Source: Clostridiales bacterium UBA5446 (GTDB lineage: Bacteria; Bacillota; Clostridia; Oscillospirales; Oscillospiraceae). From it: a stretch of 55,549 nucleotides of DNA. How positions within the stretch are numbered: position 1 is the first letter of the stretch; every line of letters begins with the position of its first letter. This document shows, piece after piece, positions 1-8,102 of this stretch. The DNA lies in assembly GCA_002427465.1 (NCBI GenBank), contig DIRC01000028.1, positions 1 through 55,549 of the forward strand, read 5' to 3'. Both the position numbers and the translations under genes were made by a program. The notes below the pieces were generated by a model. It saw only the letters and a list, made by a program, of their open reading frames with translations. It had not been told where the DNA came from and made no database searches.

Positions 1-558
1 CCCGCCGGCGGTGTTCAGATGAACTTCGGCGGCGCTGTCCGCAGCGAGCTCAACGACGCAGCATGCGCAGAGCTTCTCAAGTACTACCATGTCGGCGGCT
101 GCGATGCCCGTTGGCGCGATGGTGAGCCCTGTACAGACAACAACATCTATAAGTTCATCTGGAAGAAAGTCTGCGTCAATGCGACCGTCAATACCGTCTG
201 CGCAGTTCTGCGCCTGAAGATCGGCGAGGTCGAGGCTGATCCGTTCGGTCAGTGGCTGTTCCACGGCGTCATCCGCGAGACTTGTGCAGTTGCAACCGCA
301 AAGGGTATCCCCATGGACGCTGACGAGTTCATTGCTCATGATCATCAGGATATAGTCACCAATGTCGCTGACTATTACCCATCCATGGCGCAGGATATGC
401 TGTTCAACCAGCGTCAGACCGAAATCGACGTCCTCAACGGCAAAATCGCCGAATACGGAGAAGAGCTCGGCATCGACACCCCTGTCTGCAAGGTCCTGTG
501 TCAGGTCGTCCGATGCATCCAGGGCAATTATGATAAGCAGTATTTCTCCAAATCCTGA
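1..558 (+). CDS. Ketopantoate reductase-type protein, C-terminal part (5' end outside window)
   Basis: The reading frame is already open at base 1, so the true start and the Rossmann NADP-binding domain lie upstream of the window. The visible 186 residues match the helical C-terminal domain of the 2-dehydropantoate 2-reductase (ApbA/PanE) family: a Lys/Asn-rich first helix (KVCVNATVNTVCAVL), the SMAQDM turn about 60 residues before the end, and the following TEIDVLNGKI segment that lines the active site in this family. Family members reduce ketopantoate to pantoate for CoA synthesis, but many paralogues act on other 2-oxo acids, so the substrate is not settled. A strong terminator follows 54 bases after the stop, so this is the last gene of its transcript. 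Confidence 0.8.
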   Translation, partial: PAGGVQMNFGGAVRSELNDAACAELLKYYHVGGCDARWRDGEPCTDNNIYKFIWKKVCVNATVNTVCAVLRLKIGEVEADPFGQWLFHGVIRETCAVATAKGIPMDADEFIAHDHQDIVTNVADYYPSMAQDMLFNQRQTEIDVLNGKIAEYGEELGIDTPVCKVLCQVVRCIQGNYDKQYFSKS

Positions 559-611
559 AAGTGAATACTCTTCCTTACTCTCCATTTATTGCCGGGGTAC
601 ATAAACCGGCG

Positions 612-640
612 ACAAGCTCCCGTAAGGGAGCTTGTTTTTT
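612..640 (+). terminator. Rho-independent terminator
   Basis: Perfect 10-bp stem (ACAAGCTCCC / GGGAGCTTGT) with a GTAA loop, running into a T tract. It ends the ketopantoate reductase-type transcript. Confidence 0.9.
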
Positions 641-679
641 ATATAATGATTAATGATGCTATTGGGAGGGTGAGACAAA

Positions 680-1057
680 ATGAATGGGGTCGGTGTTGAA
701 ATTTCGGACAGTAAGACACCTCTAGGCTTGACACTCTCACTTTCTGTGTGGTATCTCAATCGTGGGCTTGACAGGGCTGTAGGCGATTCTATGCAGCTTG
801 GCGGAGACATCCTTGGCAATATTGGTCAGAGCGCGGGTTACCTTGCATATGGAGACGACGTAATGTCAACTGTCGGTGATCACCCGGGCAGCATAGGGCG
901 CCTTCTTTCTGTAGCTCAAATAGGGAATAACATATACCAGGGGAAAATCCTAGATGCCGTTGTTGCAGGGCTTAAAACATCCTATACATACGTTATGGGG
1001 AAAGCTGCATCCAAGCATAGCAGCTCAGTAATGTCAGCAAGTAGGGGAAAACAGTGA
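680..1057 (+). CDS. Hypothetical protein, 125 aa
   Basis: Not recognised. A purine-rich GGGAGGG lies about 9 bases before the ATG, which supports the start. The product is rich in Gly, Ser and Ala, with amphipathic stretches and no clear signal peptide, transmembrane helix or cysteine motif. The repeated G-G-D-I-L-G-N-I-G and I-G-R-L-L-type segments suggest a flexible or surface-associated small protein. It lies alone between a terminator and the convergent Lgt-like gene, with only 18 bases separating the two stops. Codon usage is more AT-rich than most of the window. It could also be a remnant of a larger gene; the call rests mainly on the ribosome binding site and uninterrupted length. Confidence 0.45.
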   Translation: MNGVGVEISDSKTPLGLTLSLSVWYLNRGLDRAVGDSMQLGGDILGNIGQSAGYLAYGDDVMSTVGDHPGSIGRLLSVAQIGNNIYQGKILDAVVAGLKTSYTYVMGKAASKHSSSVMSASRGKQ

Positions 1058-1075
1058 TTTGATGCGGGAAGCGTC

Positions 1076-1885
1076 TCATCGGCCGCGATTCTTTTTATAA
1101 AGCAGCGAAAGAGCCAACAGACCGATCGTTATCAGAAAGGCGTAGAATAAAGGGTAGAAAATATGGACGATTGCAGGAGAATACGGCAGGCTGCGCAGGG
1201 GAAGTATCGCCAAACGCATGGCAGAAAACCAAATGCCATAAAACAGGAAAGCCGCGCCGTGCGGTAGACGCCGCCGGAAATATAACCATAATATGGGGAC
1301 CAGCCCTAATAAGACCAGCGACAATTCAAATAATTGCGTCGGGAAAAAGGATAGCTTAGGCTTGATGCTCCCGATCAGGGGAGGCAGGCCGTTTAACAGC
1401 TCAAGCTCACCGTCCGACAGGGGGAAGGCCACGCCCCAGCGCGAATGGGTGGCAACACCGGCGCAGCAGCCGTTTAAGTAGCAGCCGACGCGGGCAAGCG
1501 CAAAGGCAAGCCCCGCGGGCAGCACCAAAGCATCCAGCAGGCGCAGGGCCGGGACATGGGCCAAGCCTGAATAAAGCAAGAGCGTGCATAAGGCGCCAAG
1601 GATGCCGCCGTATACGGACAGCCCGACCAGCCGCAGGGTATAAATATGCAGCGCGCCGTCATAAGCCCTCGGGTTTATGGCATAGTTAAACAGCCGCGCG
1701 CCAATCAGAAAGGCTGCCGCCATAGCGAGCAATAACACGAGTGCGCGCCGAATCGGCAGCCCTTCCCGTTTAAGCAGGGGAAGGGCTGTTGCAATGCCTG
1801 CGAGTGCGCCTGATAAGGCAAAAAGGACATAGGCTTTCAGGGTAAACGACATGCCGAACAGGCTAAAGGCAAGCTCCGGCTGCAT
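1076..1885 (-). CDS. Prolipoprotein diacylglyceryl transferase (Lgt)-like membrane protein
   Basis: Lgt transfers diacylglycerol from phosphatidylglycerol to the lipobox cysteine of prelipoproteins in the cytoplasmic membrane. This 269-residue protein is almost entirely hydrophobic, with about seven membrane segments, and carries the Lgt-type signature ARVGCYLNGCCAG near residue 130, equivalent to the family's RxGxFxxG loop, plus a later PTQLFE stretch like the conserved P-x-Q-L-Y/F-E motif. Its ATG overlaps the stop of the upstream lipoprotein gene by one base (TAATG), so translation is probably coupled. The divergent signature (two extra Cys) and the pairing suggest a specialised paralogue rather than the housekeeping enzyme, but that is inference. 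Confidence 0.75.
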   Translation of the reverse strand: MQPELAFSLFGMSFTLKAYVLFALSGALAGIATALPLLKREGLPIRRALVLLLAMAAAFLIGARLFNYAINPRAYDGALHIYTLRLVGLSVYGGILGALCTLLLYSGLAHVPALRLLDALVLPAGLAFALARVGCYLNGCCAGVATHSRWGVAFPLSDGELELLNGLPPLIGSIKPKLSFFPTQLFELSLVLLGLVPILWLYFRRRLPHGAAFLFYGIWFSAMRLAILPLRSLPYSPAIVHIFYPLFYAFLITIGLLALSLLYKKNRGR

Positions 1886-3978
1886 TATACTGTTTCCAAC
1901 GGTTTAGAACCGTTAAATTCAATGTCAATGGAGACGTCGCCCCCTTCTCCCGACATGTTGAGACCGCCGTTGATAACAACGTCTACATTTTGGCCGTAAG
2001 CTGCCTGTAAATAACCGGTCAGGTGTGCTCCTTCTGCGCTATAATCAAAGATCAGCTGCCCATTTGTGTAGGTAAAAGGAAGCGGATCAGACTCCTCACC
2101 CTCTTCGTCAATCCAGGACAGCGTTCCGCTGTCTTCCCCGGTCTTGGCAATTACCAGCGGATATGGCAGGGTTTGCCCCTCCCAAGACAGAATGGCCCGG
2201 TATATATCTATGTCACAGCCGGCTTCATCGTCGTCACTGCTGGACCCGGCCTCCTCCTGAAGCAGTTCCGCCGCGACATAAACCTTCGAGAAGAACAGGC
2301 TTCCATCGGGATATTGGCCAACCAATTCATCAAGCGTGGGATAAGGAACGAACTCCACCTTGAGCGTATAGTCTTTCTTACCGCTGTCATGCAGTCCGGT
2401 TACCAGCGCCAGAAACACGGTTTTATCTTTAGCCAGCTTCTTGAAATCTTTCAGCACGCCGCCGCTAAGCACGGTAACCTCTTTGCCCCGGATGGCGAAT
2501 ACCTTAAGATTGCCGCCGTCAACCGACACCGCGGGATCATTCTTATCCGTGAGGCGATCCAGGTTCTCTGCATCAATGGTAAGCGCTACCAGCTGTGCGC
2601 CATATGGGCCGATATTTAGAGTGGTACTGCCAAGCAAGGGGATTTCATCATTTCCCAGCATTGCCACCACTTCATCCGCGGGCGGTATATCCAGCGCGAG
2701 AGATGTCCCGGCCTCAGCTAAATCGCCGCCGGCAAGATTGGAGTGCAGCGTATAAGGCGAGTAGTCGCCCACATCGCCTTTGACAAGGGCTTCATAGAAA
2801 TCCGCCGCCCAACCGGCAGGCGGCCCGGTGGAGGAGAGCAGCGCGCTCTCCCAGTCGGCGCCGGAGCCGGCAATGGTGTAGGCGTTCAAAATAAACGGTT
2901 CTCCCAGCCTGTCGGCTAAAAATTTAATCAGTGGCATGCGAGCGTAACCATTGGCGGCGCTGTTATCCTCCGGGAAAACACCGGAAAAGATTTTCTCCTT
3001 ATATTCGGCAACAATGCTGGGCGTATTGCCGCCGGCCTGACCCTCAAAATAAGTAGCGGTCGCTTCATCGAACCATAGCAGATCGCTGCCGGTTTCAATA
3101 TAATTCCCCTGCACAAAATGGAAGAATTCATGTGCCAGCAGCGGTTTTACCGAGCCCGCCTTGTAGCCGCCCTCAAATAAATTGCGATTGAGGGAAATTT
3201 TCCCGCCGGCACTGTCCCAGCCATGAGAATAATAACCCATGGCATCCAGCGACTGGATGTTCACCGTCATCGGCCATTCGCTGCGTTTGGCATAAGCATA
3301 CCCTTTGGCTAGGTAGTCGTTATAAACGGCCTCAAGATCATCAAGCAGGAGCCTGCGGTCATTGTAATCAATAAAGGTCGTCCATGCCTGGGCCGGGAAA
3401 TTGACCAGAAAATGTCCGCCGTCTGTTAAGGTCGTTGAGCACCAAAAGATGCCCAAGCGAAGCCTTTCTTTAGATGGCTTGGCTGAGCCGGAAGCGCCGT
3501 TTACCGACAGTTGCTCCAAATATTGAGAGGGAACAAAAGAGGCCGTCACCATACCGTCAACCACTTCGGCCGGTATGTAGGAATAGAGCGTGTTGCGGCT
3601 TCCGTCGGCTAGGACTATTTCTGTGCCCATCCCCAGCATTGGCCTGGCCGTCTCGTCCTCCGGCGTTTCCGTATTTGTAAGCGGGATATTAATGGTGACC
3701 GGATAATCGCAGGTCATATCCAAATACAGCTCAAACAGGTCGGAGCTGAGGCCGTCCAGCTTTTCCGCATCATCCAGCTTAACGACGGTAAGCGTTGACT
3801 GAGATGAATCCAGAACCTGGTTTTCTCCAAAATCAAGTTTTGCCTGCGCTATTTCGATAGCGCCATCTTTTACGCCGGCAGAGGCATTTCCACCGCAGGC
3901 GCTTAGCGCCAGCATTAACCCCGCTGCAATTGATAAGAGCAGGTTCGGCGATAGATATATACGCCTTTTGACTTTCAT
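1885..3978 (-). CDS. Lipoprotein zinc metalloprotease (HEFFH, gluzincin-like), 697 aa
   Basis: Begins with a type II signal peptide ending in a lipobox (LALSAC, Cys about 28), so it should be anchored outside the membrane. Around residue 285-310 it has the zinc-binding HEFFH motif (HExxH) followed about 18 residues later by FDEATATYFEG, which fits the downstream glutamate ligand of gluzincin peptidases of the peptidase-MA-like/collagenase-like type. The rest looks like beta-rich extracellular domains; a Ser/Asp/Glu-rich linker (SSSDDDEAGCD) precedes a C-terminal beta domain. The start is supported by GGGGGAAAAATATG. It is directly coupled to the Lgt-like gene downstream. Substrate unknown. 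Confidence 0.8.
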   Translation of the reverse strand: MKVKRRIYLSPNLLLSIAAGLMLALSACGGNASAGVKDGAIEIAQAKLDFGENQVLDSSQSTLTVVKLDDAEKLDGLSSDLFELYLDMTCDYPVTINIPLTNTETPEDETARPMLGMGTEIVLADGSRNTLYSYIPAEVVDGMVTASFVPSQYLEQLSVNGASGSAKPSKERLRLGIFWCSTTLTDGGHFLVNFPAQAWTTFIDYNDRRLLLDDLEAVYNDYLAKGYAYAKRSEWPMTVNIQSLDAMGYYSHGWDSAGGKISLNRNLFEGGYKAGSVKPLLAHEFFHFVQGNYIETGSDLLWFDEATATYFEGQAGGNTPSIVAEYKEKIFSGVFPEDNSAANGYARMPLIKFLADRLGEPFILNAYTIAGSGADWESALLSSTGPPAGWAADFYEALVKGDVGDYSPYTLHSNLAGGDLAEAGTSLALDIPPADEVVAMLGNDEIPLLGSTTLNIGPYGAQLVALTIDAENLDRLTDKNDPAVSVDGGNLKVFAIRGKEVTVLSGGVLKDFKKLAKDKTVFLALVTGLHDSGKKDYTLKVEFVPYPTLDELVGQYPDGSLFFSKVYVAAELLQEEAGSSSDDDEAGCDIDIYRAILSWEGQTLPYPLVIAKTGEDSGTLSWIDEEGEESDPLPFTYTNGQLIFDYSAEGAHLTGYLQAAYGQNVDVVINGGLNMSGEGGDVSIDIEFNGSKPLETV

Positions 3979-4112
3979 ATTTTTCCCCCTTATGATTATT
4001 CTTCAGATATAAATACCAATTGGATCAGCAGATCGCTCCCATTCGTAAGGTTTGTCAGGGGTGCAACCAGCGATCCCACCATAGAGACTGCCAATAGCCA
4101 TGAAAGTGTTTT

Positions 4113-4427
4113 TTACACATGGTACGCTCTTCCATTATACTCGCAGGTGATTTTTACGTTCAAATTCTTATTGAAGTAGCTTACCGCCTCGCCAAAGAGG
4201 TATTCATCACCAAGAATGCCGGCATATACCGCGTCTCGTGTCTGGATCTCCAGCTCCGGATATCTTTGTTCCGCCAGCGTGACGGAGAGAATGTCATTTC
4301 CGTTAATGACGATCCTCTCACCGCCGCCCGCCTTAATAGGAATCAGAAGCAGGCCCTTTTCCACGTTTTCCAACCGATAAGGCGTCCTTTCAAAGAATCC
4401 GGTCTTGAGTCGTACGATCAAATCCAT
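4113..4427 (-). CDS. Hypothetical protein, 104 aa
   Basis: Not recognised. The chosen start (MDLIVRLKTGF) is preceded by GAGGTGATGCAC, a good Shine-Dalgarno at proper spacing. The frame stays open further upstream, but those residues look non-coding and cross a hairpin. The product is a compact mixed alpha/beta protein without signal peptide or membrane segment, containing a GGGERIVINGNDI stretch that would fit a small beta-barrel or PH-like domain. It sits upstream of the metalloprotease gene on the same strand, 134 bases away, so it could share regulation but not tight coupling. Function unknown. Confidence 0.6.
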   Translation of the reverse strand: MDLIVRLKTGFFERTPYRLENVEKGLLLIPIKAGGGERIVINGNDILSVTLAEQRYPELEIQTRDAVYAGILGDEYLFGEAVSYFNKNLNVKITCEYNGRAYHV

Positions 4428-4499
4428 GTGCATCACCTCATATTGAGAATATCGGAAAGGTCTGAACTCGGCAATGGCGCGGCGCAATCTGGCAATGAC

Positions 4500-4530
4500 A
4501 AAAATGTGGCATGTTTCATGCCACATTTTT
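4500..4530. terminator. Perfect 14-bp inverted repeat, 3-nt loop
   Basis: AAAAATGTGGCATG - TTT - CATGCCACATTTTT. The arms carry A and T tracts, so it could act as a bidirectional terminator. It lies upstream of the leftward 104-aa gene and of the frameshifted rightward ORF, so no obvious gene ends into it. It may instead be a remnant of a small palindromic repeat element. Confidence 0.6.
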
Positions 4531-4580
4531 CTTGAAATCGATTTGATTGTCCGATATTTTAAAAATGAGGAGGGATTGCC

Positions 4581-5006
4581 GTGAACTTTGCCGAAAAACT
4601 GGATTTGCTTTTTCCCGAGGACACCGTGTCGATCTATTACGCCGACGAGGGTAAGCGCCGCCGCGAACGTTTTATACCGGGACCGCGCGGCCGTGGCCTC
4701 CTTCGCGGAGGAGTTTACGCGGTATCTGCGTCTATGCCGGCCTCTGATGCAGATTTTCAGAGCCTCCGATTCGGACGCGTATTTTGAAACTCTGGCGGAA
4801 TTTGAGCGGGGAAAAGCGGATGCGCTGATTAAGACGGAATCACTATCCCTGCTGACCATGCCCGGAACCTTTTAGCGTCGATTGTTGAACGTTCCGGCAT
4901 CGACACGCCTGATTACCATGTCTCCCATGACGGACATGCTGGGCGGCGGGTTTGTCTCTTTTTTGCCCAAAACTGTTGGGAGCATCTGTTTCTGCAACCC
5001 GCATAA
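4581..5006 (+). pseudogene. Frameshifted ORF, about 140 aa if repaired
   Basis: A GAGGAGGGATTGCC ribosome binding site precedes ATG 4581. Protein-like sequence runs in one frame to about 4675 (FAEKLDLLFPEDTVSIYYAD), continues in the +1 frame to about 4865 (AEEFTRYLRLCRPLMQ, AEFERGKADALIKTE), then returns to the first frame (ASIVERSGIDTPDYHVSHDG) and stops at 5006. Two compensating one-base shifts would restore a single protein. I do not recognise the family. Sequencing error is possible, but two indels within 200 bases make a decaying gene more likely. It lies 148 bases upstream of the DIP1984-family gene. Confidence 0.5.
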
Positions 5007-5154
5007 TGAAAGACGTATCTCTTTTGCAGGGGAGAACAATTGCACATTTTGATAGGCAGGCTTAGTCTGATCTGCTATAATATCCCCGTATGACGCGGGA
5101 GGATATCTGAAATCCATGCAAAACCGGCACATTGAAAGAAAGGCGGAGGTCATG

Positions 5155-5607
5155 ATGAAATTAGCTGAAGCGCTTCTATTGCGTTCCGAATGCCAGAAAA
5201 AAATTGAAAGCCTTCAAAGCAGAATATTGGCGAATCTTAAAGTGCAGGAAGAGGATAGGCCTCATGAAAATCCGCAAGAACTGCTCAAAGAGGCGTTTGA
5301 GCTGAACGATCAGCTTTGCGCATTGGTCAAGCAGATTAATGCCAGGAACAATATTGCTGCGCTGCCGAACGGAACGGTTCTGTCCGAGGCGCTTGCCGAC
5401 CGGGATATGCTGATGAAAAAGCGCAGCCTGCTGGCAGCTATCGCGGCTAAGGCGAATGAACGGGACTATCGCCTGACGCACACCGAGGTCAAGATGCGAG
5501 TCACCTTGCCTATCGGTGAACTGCAAAAGCAGATTGACAGCCTCTCCCGCAGCTTCCGGGAGCTGGATACCCAGATCCAGGCTGTCAACTGGACGGTGGA
5601 TTTGTAA
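5155..5607 (+). CDS. DIP1984 family protein
   Basis: 150 residues that match the DIP1984 family as I remember it: N-terminal KLAEALLLRSECQKKIE, a central MKKRSLLAAIAAKANER helix, and the ending ELDTQIQAVNWTVDL. The protein is an all-helical, probably coiled-coil bundle; family members have structures but no agreed function (some are annotated septicolysin). The start at 5155 is preferred to the ATG three bases earlier or the further upstream ATG at 5116, because it gives the family's M-K-L-A-E start and places GGAGG five bases upstream. No membrane segment or signal peptide. Confidence 0.85.
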   Translation: MKLAEALLLRSECQKKIESLQSRILANLKVQEEDRPHENPQELLKEAFELNDQLCALVKQINARNNIAALPNGTVLSEALADRDMLMKKRSLLAAIAAKANERDYRLTHTEVKMRVTLPIGELQKQIDSLSRSFRELDTQIQAVNWTVDL

Positions 5608-5914
5608 AAAGCAAGCAGTTGGTAGCCGGCGAAGGCCAAAGCGGATATGACAAAAGTCCCCGAAAGGGGCGACTTGATTGGCGGGCGGGGGACAGCTCAG
5701 GGGTTCGATTCCCCGGATTACTTCTTAGTCCAATACCCATCACATGCGTATCAATTAATTTTGTATCGGTAATAACCACATATCGGTTGGCATTCCCGGC
5801 GAGGGCGGGTTCGGGGCACTGCTTGAAGCTTCAAAAAGGTCAGGGATGTAAATATACGCAATCACCAACGCCGGCATAGAGCCGACAGGGTTTAGTTTAT
5901 GGGGGAAATTGCGG
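5608..5914. other. Non-coding interval with hairpin and tRNA T-arm-like sequence
   Basis: No convincing gene. It contains a GNRA-type hairpin (AGTCCCC GAAA GGGG, about 5656-5669) and then GGGGTTCGATTCCCC (about 5700-5714), which looks like a tRNA or tmRNA T-arm. I found no matching acceptor or anticodon arm and no CCA, so it is not called as an RNA gene. It could be a tRNA 3'-end relic left by an integration event. Confidence 0.35.
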
Positions 5915-6820
5915 GTGGATTTTGACAAGGCAAAAGATTTTATTTATAAAAACGCCAGACCGCTTGATGCGGCAAGATGGCATTTTCTGTTTGAAGGCGG
6001 GAGCCGGGATAATGTCTTGAAGCGATTGGCGGCTTATCGCAATGATGACGGCGGGTTTGGCCATGCGCTTGAGCCTGATTGCTGGAATCCGGATTCATCG
6101 CCAATACAAACATGGGCGGCCACAGAAATCATCAAAGAGGTGGGGCTTGAGGACAGTACGCATCCCATCATACAGGGAATCCTGAGCTATTTGGCCAGTG
6201 GGAAAGACTTTGACGGTCATACATGGGCCCGTTCGATCCCCACGAACAACAATTATCCCCATGCGCCATGGTGGCGGTGGGAACCCGATCCGGAAACGTC
6301 TTATAACCCCACAGCCTGCCTGATTGGCTTTATTCTGAAATATGCCAACAGGGAAAGCGCGCTCTATGCCCTGGGCTGTGGTTTGGCGAAAGAGGCATAC
6401 CGCTATTTCAAGGCGTATTACCCGCTGGAGTCCATGCACACCGTGTCGTGCTTCGTTAAAATGTACGCCTATCTCAAAGAAGCGAATGTCCGCGGCTTGC
6501 TGGACTTGGGCGAGTACAGCGCCTTATTGCACGAACAAATCAGGCAAATGATTACGTATGATACGGAAAAATGGAAAACGGACTATGTATGCAAGCCATC
6601 CCTGTTTATCGGCTCTAAGGCCAGTGAGTTCTATCCGGATAACAGGGCGGTTGCCGACTATGAATGTGCATTTATCCGCAGCGCCCAAGAGGCCGACGGC
6701 ACATGGGCGATCACGTGGTCATGGCCGGAGTATCCCGAAGAATGGAGCATCAGCAAAAACTGGTGGAAATCGGATTGGATTATTAAATCTGTCAAATATG
6801 TGAAAGCATTTGAAGCATAA
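5915..6820 (+). CDS. Alpha/alpha-toroid (terpene cyclase/prenyltransferase-like) protein
   Basis: 301 residues rich in Trp and aromatic residues, with the N-terminal FDKAKDFIYKNARPLDAARW and the NDDGGFGHALEPD segment. The D-x-G-G-F-G pattern is the QW/toroid-type repeat found in squalene-hopene cyclase and prenyltransferase beta-subunit folds. It lacks a clear DxDD cyclase acid motif, so a catalytic terpene cyclase is unlikely; it may be a substrate- or glycan-binding toroid. The GTG at 5915 fits the family start and a GGGGG ribosome site 9 bases upstream; a TTG six bases earlier is the alternative. It is followed by a strong terminator and appears monocistronic. Function unknown. Confidence 0.6.
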   Translation: MDFDKAKDFIYKNARPLDAARWHFLFEGGSRDNVLKRLAAYRNDDGGFGHALEPDCWNPDSSPIQTWAATEIIKEVGLEDSTHPIIQGILSYLASGKDFDGHTWARSIPTNNNYPHAPWWRWEPDPETSYNPTACLIGFILKYANRESALYALGCGLAKEAYRYFKAYYPLESMHTVSCFVKMYAYLKEANVRGLLDLGEYSALLHEQIRQMITYDTEKWKTDYVCKPSLFIGSKASEFYPDNRAVADYECAFIRSAQEADGTWAITWSWPEYPEEWSISKNWWKSDWIIKSVKYVKAFEA

Positions 6821-6860
6821 ACACGCAATGCGCTCTGCGTCTGCCGTGGCGCGGTTATCA

Positions 6861-6905
6861 AAAAGGCGGCCCGTTTTCATCGAAAGCGGGCCGCCTTTTT
6901 ATTTT
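6861..6905 (+). terminator. Rho-independent terminator
   Basis: 13-bp stem AAAAGGCGGCCCG / CGGGCCGCCTTTT with a 13-nt loop and a following T-rich tract. The A/T tracts on both arms would let it work in both directions, ending the toroid gene and possibly the leftward LysR transcript. Confidence 0.9.
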
Positions 6906-7097
6906 TGCTGAAATGGGGCCGCCCTATGCTTTTTTGGGGCTTTCAGCACGGCGGTCAGAGCATCGCAAACCACGGCGCAAAATCGCGCCCGTTCGCTGTG
7001 CCGCCTACGAAGGCCGCCACCATGCCGGCAAATTTCCCGAGGCTTGAGCGGCTGTTTCGACATAGCGTTATCCGGTATGCCGAGGGGGTCAGAATAA

Positions 7098-7958
7098 TCA
7101 CTTGTTTTGAAAAACTTCTTTTGCCACTTCAATAAAATTCTGCACAATATTCGAGTGAGTCTTCCTGCAAACGAGTCCAAAAGGCCATCGAAAAGGAACA
7201 TCCAGCGGAACCGATATGAGAGGAACAAAATTGGGTGCGAAAATATCCGGCATAAGATATATGCCATTATTGAAGCAAGTATTAAACACGCTCTCGATTC
7301 CACACGGCACTTCTTCAAACTCAAACCCCGGAACCGCCTGTCGCGCAGCCGCTACCAATTCAGGCATCCAGTGGAGATTGTTAACGACGACTTTCTGACC
7401 TGCCAATTCCGAAAGGCTGACAGCACCTTTTGAGGCGTAAGGGTGTGTCCTTGCCATAAGGCAAACCCGGGGCCGGCAAACAAGCGGGATAAAGTCCAAA
7501 TCGTATAAAGACAGGTTCGGCGACTGCCCGCATTCAGAAATGTCAGAAACGCCGGATATGACATTGTCAATCATATTCTGTTCATTGCACACTATTATCT
7601 TCTGCTGGATTTTCGGGTACTTCCCGGCAAAATGTTCATAGATTTTGGGCAGCAGCATGACATGCGGGTTTTGTGAAATGCGGATGATCATATTTCGTTG
7701 CTCAGTCTCTTTGCAGCGCGATAAAACATCCTGAGTTAAGGCCAGCGCAAGCTGGGCGCCTTTGTAGAACTCCCTGCCGGCAGGCGTCGGGGTAACTCCC
7801 CTTGGCGTCCGAATCAGCAGTTGCAGCCCGGTATCACGCTCAAGCGCATTGATCTGCTTAAGCAGCGCCTGGGGAGATATATATTTAGCTTCAGCCGCTT
7901 TATTAAAACTTCCATAATTGATTACTGAAATAAAAGACCGCAAATGCTCATCGTTCAT
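7098..7958 (-). CDS. LysR family transcriptional regulator
   Basis: 286 residues with an N-terminal winged helix-turn-helix (about 1-60: SFISVINYGSFNKAAEAKYISPQALLKQI...), followed by a periplasmic-binding-protein-like effector domain (about 90-285). The start is supported by GGGGGAGG seven bases before the ATG. It is transcribed divergently from the exported FAD/FMN reductase at 8103, the classic LysR arrangement, so it probably controls that gene in response to the reductase's substrate or a related metabolite. The shared 144-base region holds symmetrical candidate binding sites. The inducer cannot be read from sequence. Confidence 0.93.
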   Translation of the reverse strand: MNDEHLRSFISVINYGSFNKAAEAKYISPQALLKQINALERDTGLQLLIRTPRGVTPTPAGREFYKGAQLALALTQDVLSRCKETEQRNMIIRISQNPHVMLLPKIYEHFAGKYPKIQQKIIVCNEQNMIDNVISGVSDISECGQSPNLSLYDLDFIPLVCRPRVCLMARTHPYASKGAVSLSELAGQKVVVNNLHWMPELVAAARQAVPGFEFEEVPCGIESVFNTCFNNGIYLMPDIFAPNFVPLISVPLDVPFRWPFGLVCRKTHSNIVQNFIEVAKEVFQNK

Positions 7959-8102
7959 TTGTGCATCCTCCCCCAGCTATTTTAACCTTTTGGTTATAAC
8001 TCTACTACCATAAATCTACTACTATGTCAAGTGATGAGGGGTTATATTTAATATTAACATAGTCAATTAATTGACAATACATAGATATTGGGAGAGTGCA
8101 TA
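7959..8102. promoter_or_regulatory. Divergent LysR/reductase control region
   Basis: AT-rich intergenic region. It contains a perfect 14-bp palindrome GTCAATTAATTGAC (8062-8075), an inverted repeat TAACC-TTTT-GGTTA (7983-7996), and a direct repeat TCTACTAC (about 8000 and 8015). These are plausible LysR-type operator half-sites; individual promoters were not assigned with confidence. Confidence 0.55.

Noticed and set aside
7107..7433. Plus-strand open frame opposite the LysR gene
   Set aside because: No ribosome site and Arg/Lys/Asn-rich composition typical of an antisense frame; the LysR protein is clear.
8071..8076. TTGACA just before the reductase gene as a -35 box
   Set aside because: A -10 box at proper spacing would fall on the ribosome site and start codon, so this TTGACA is more likely part of the GTCAATTAATTGAC palindrome.
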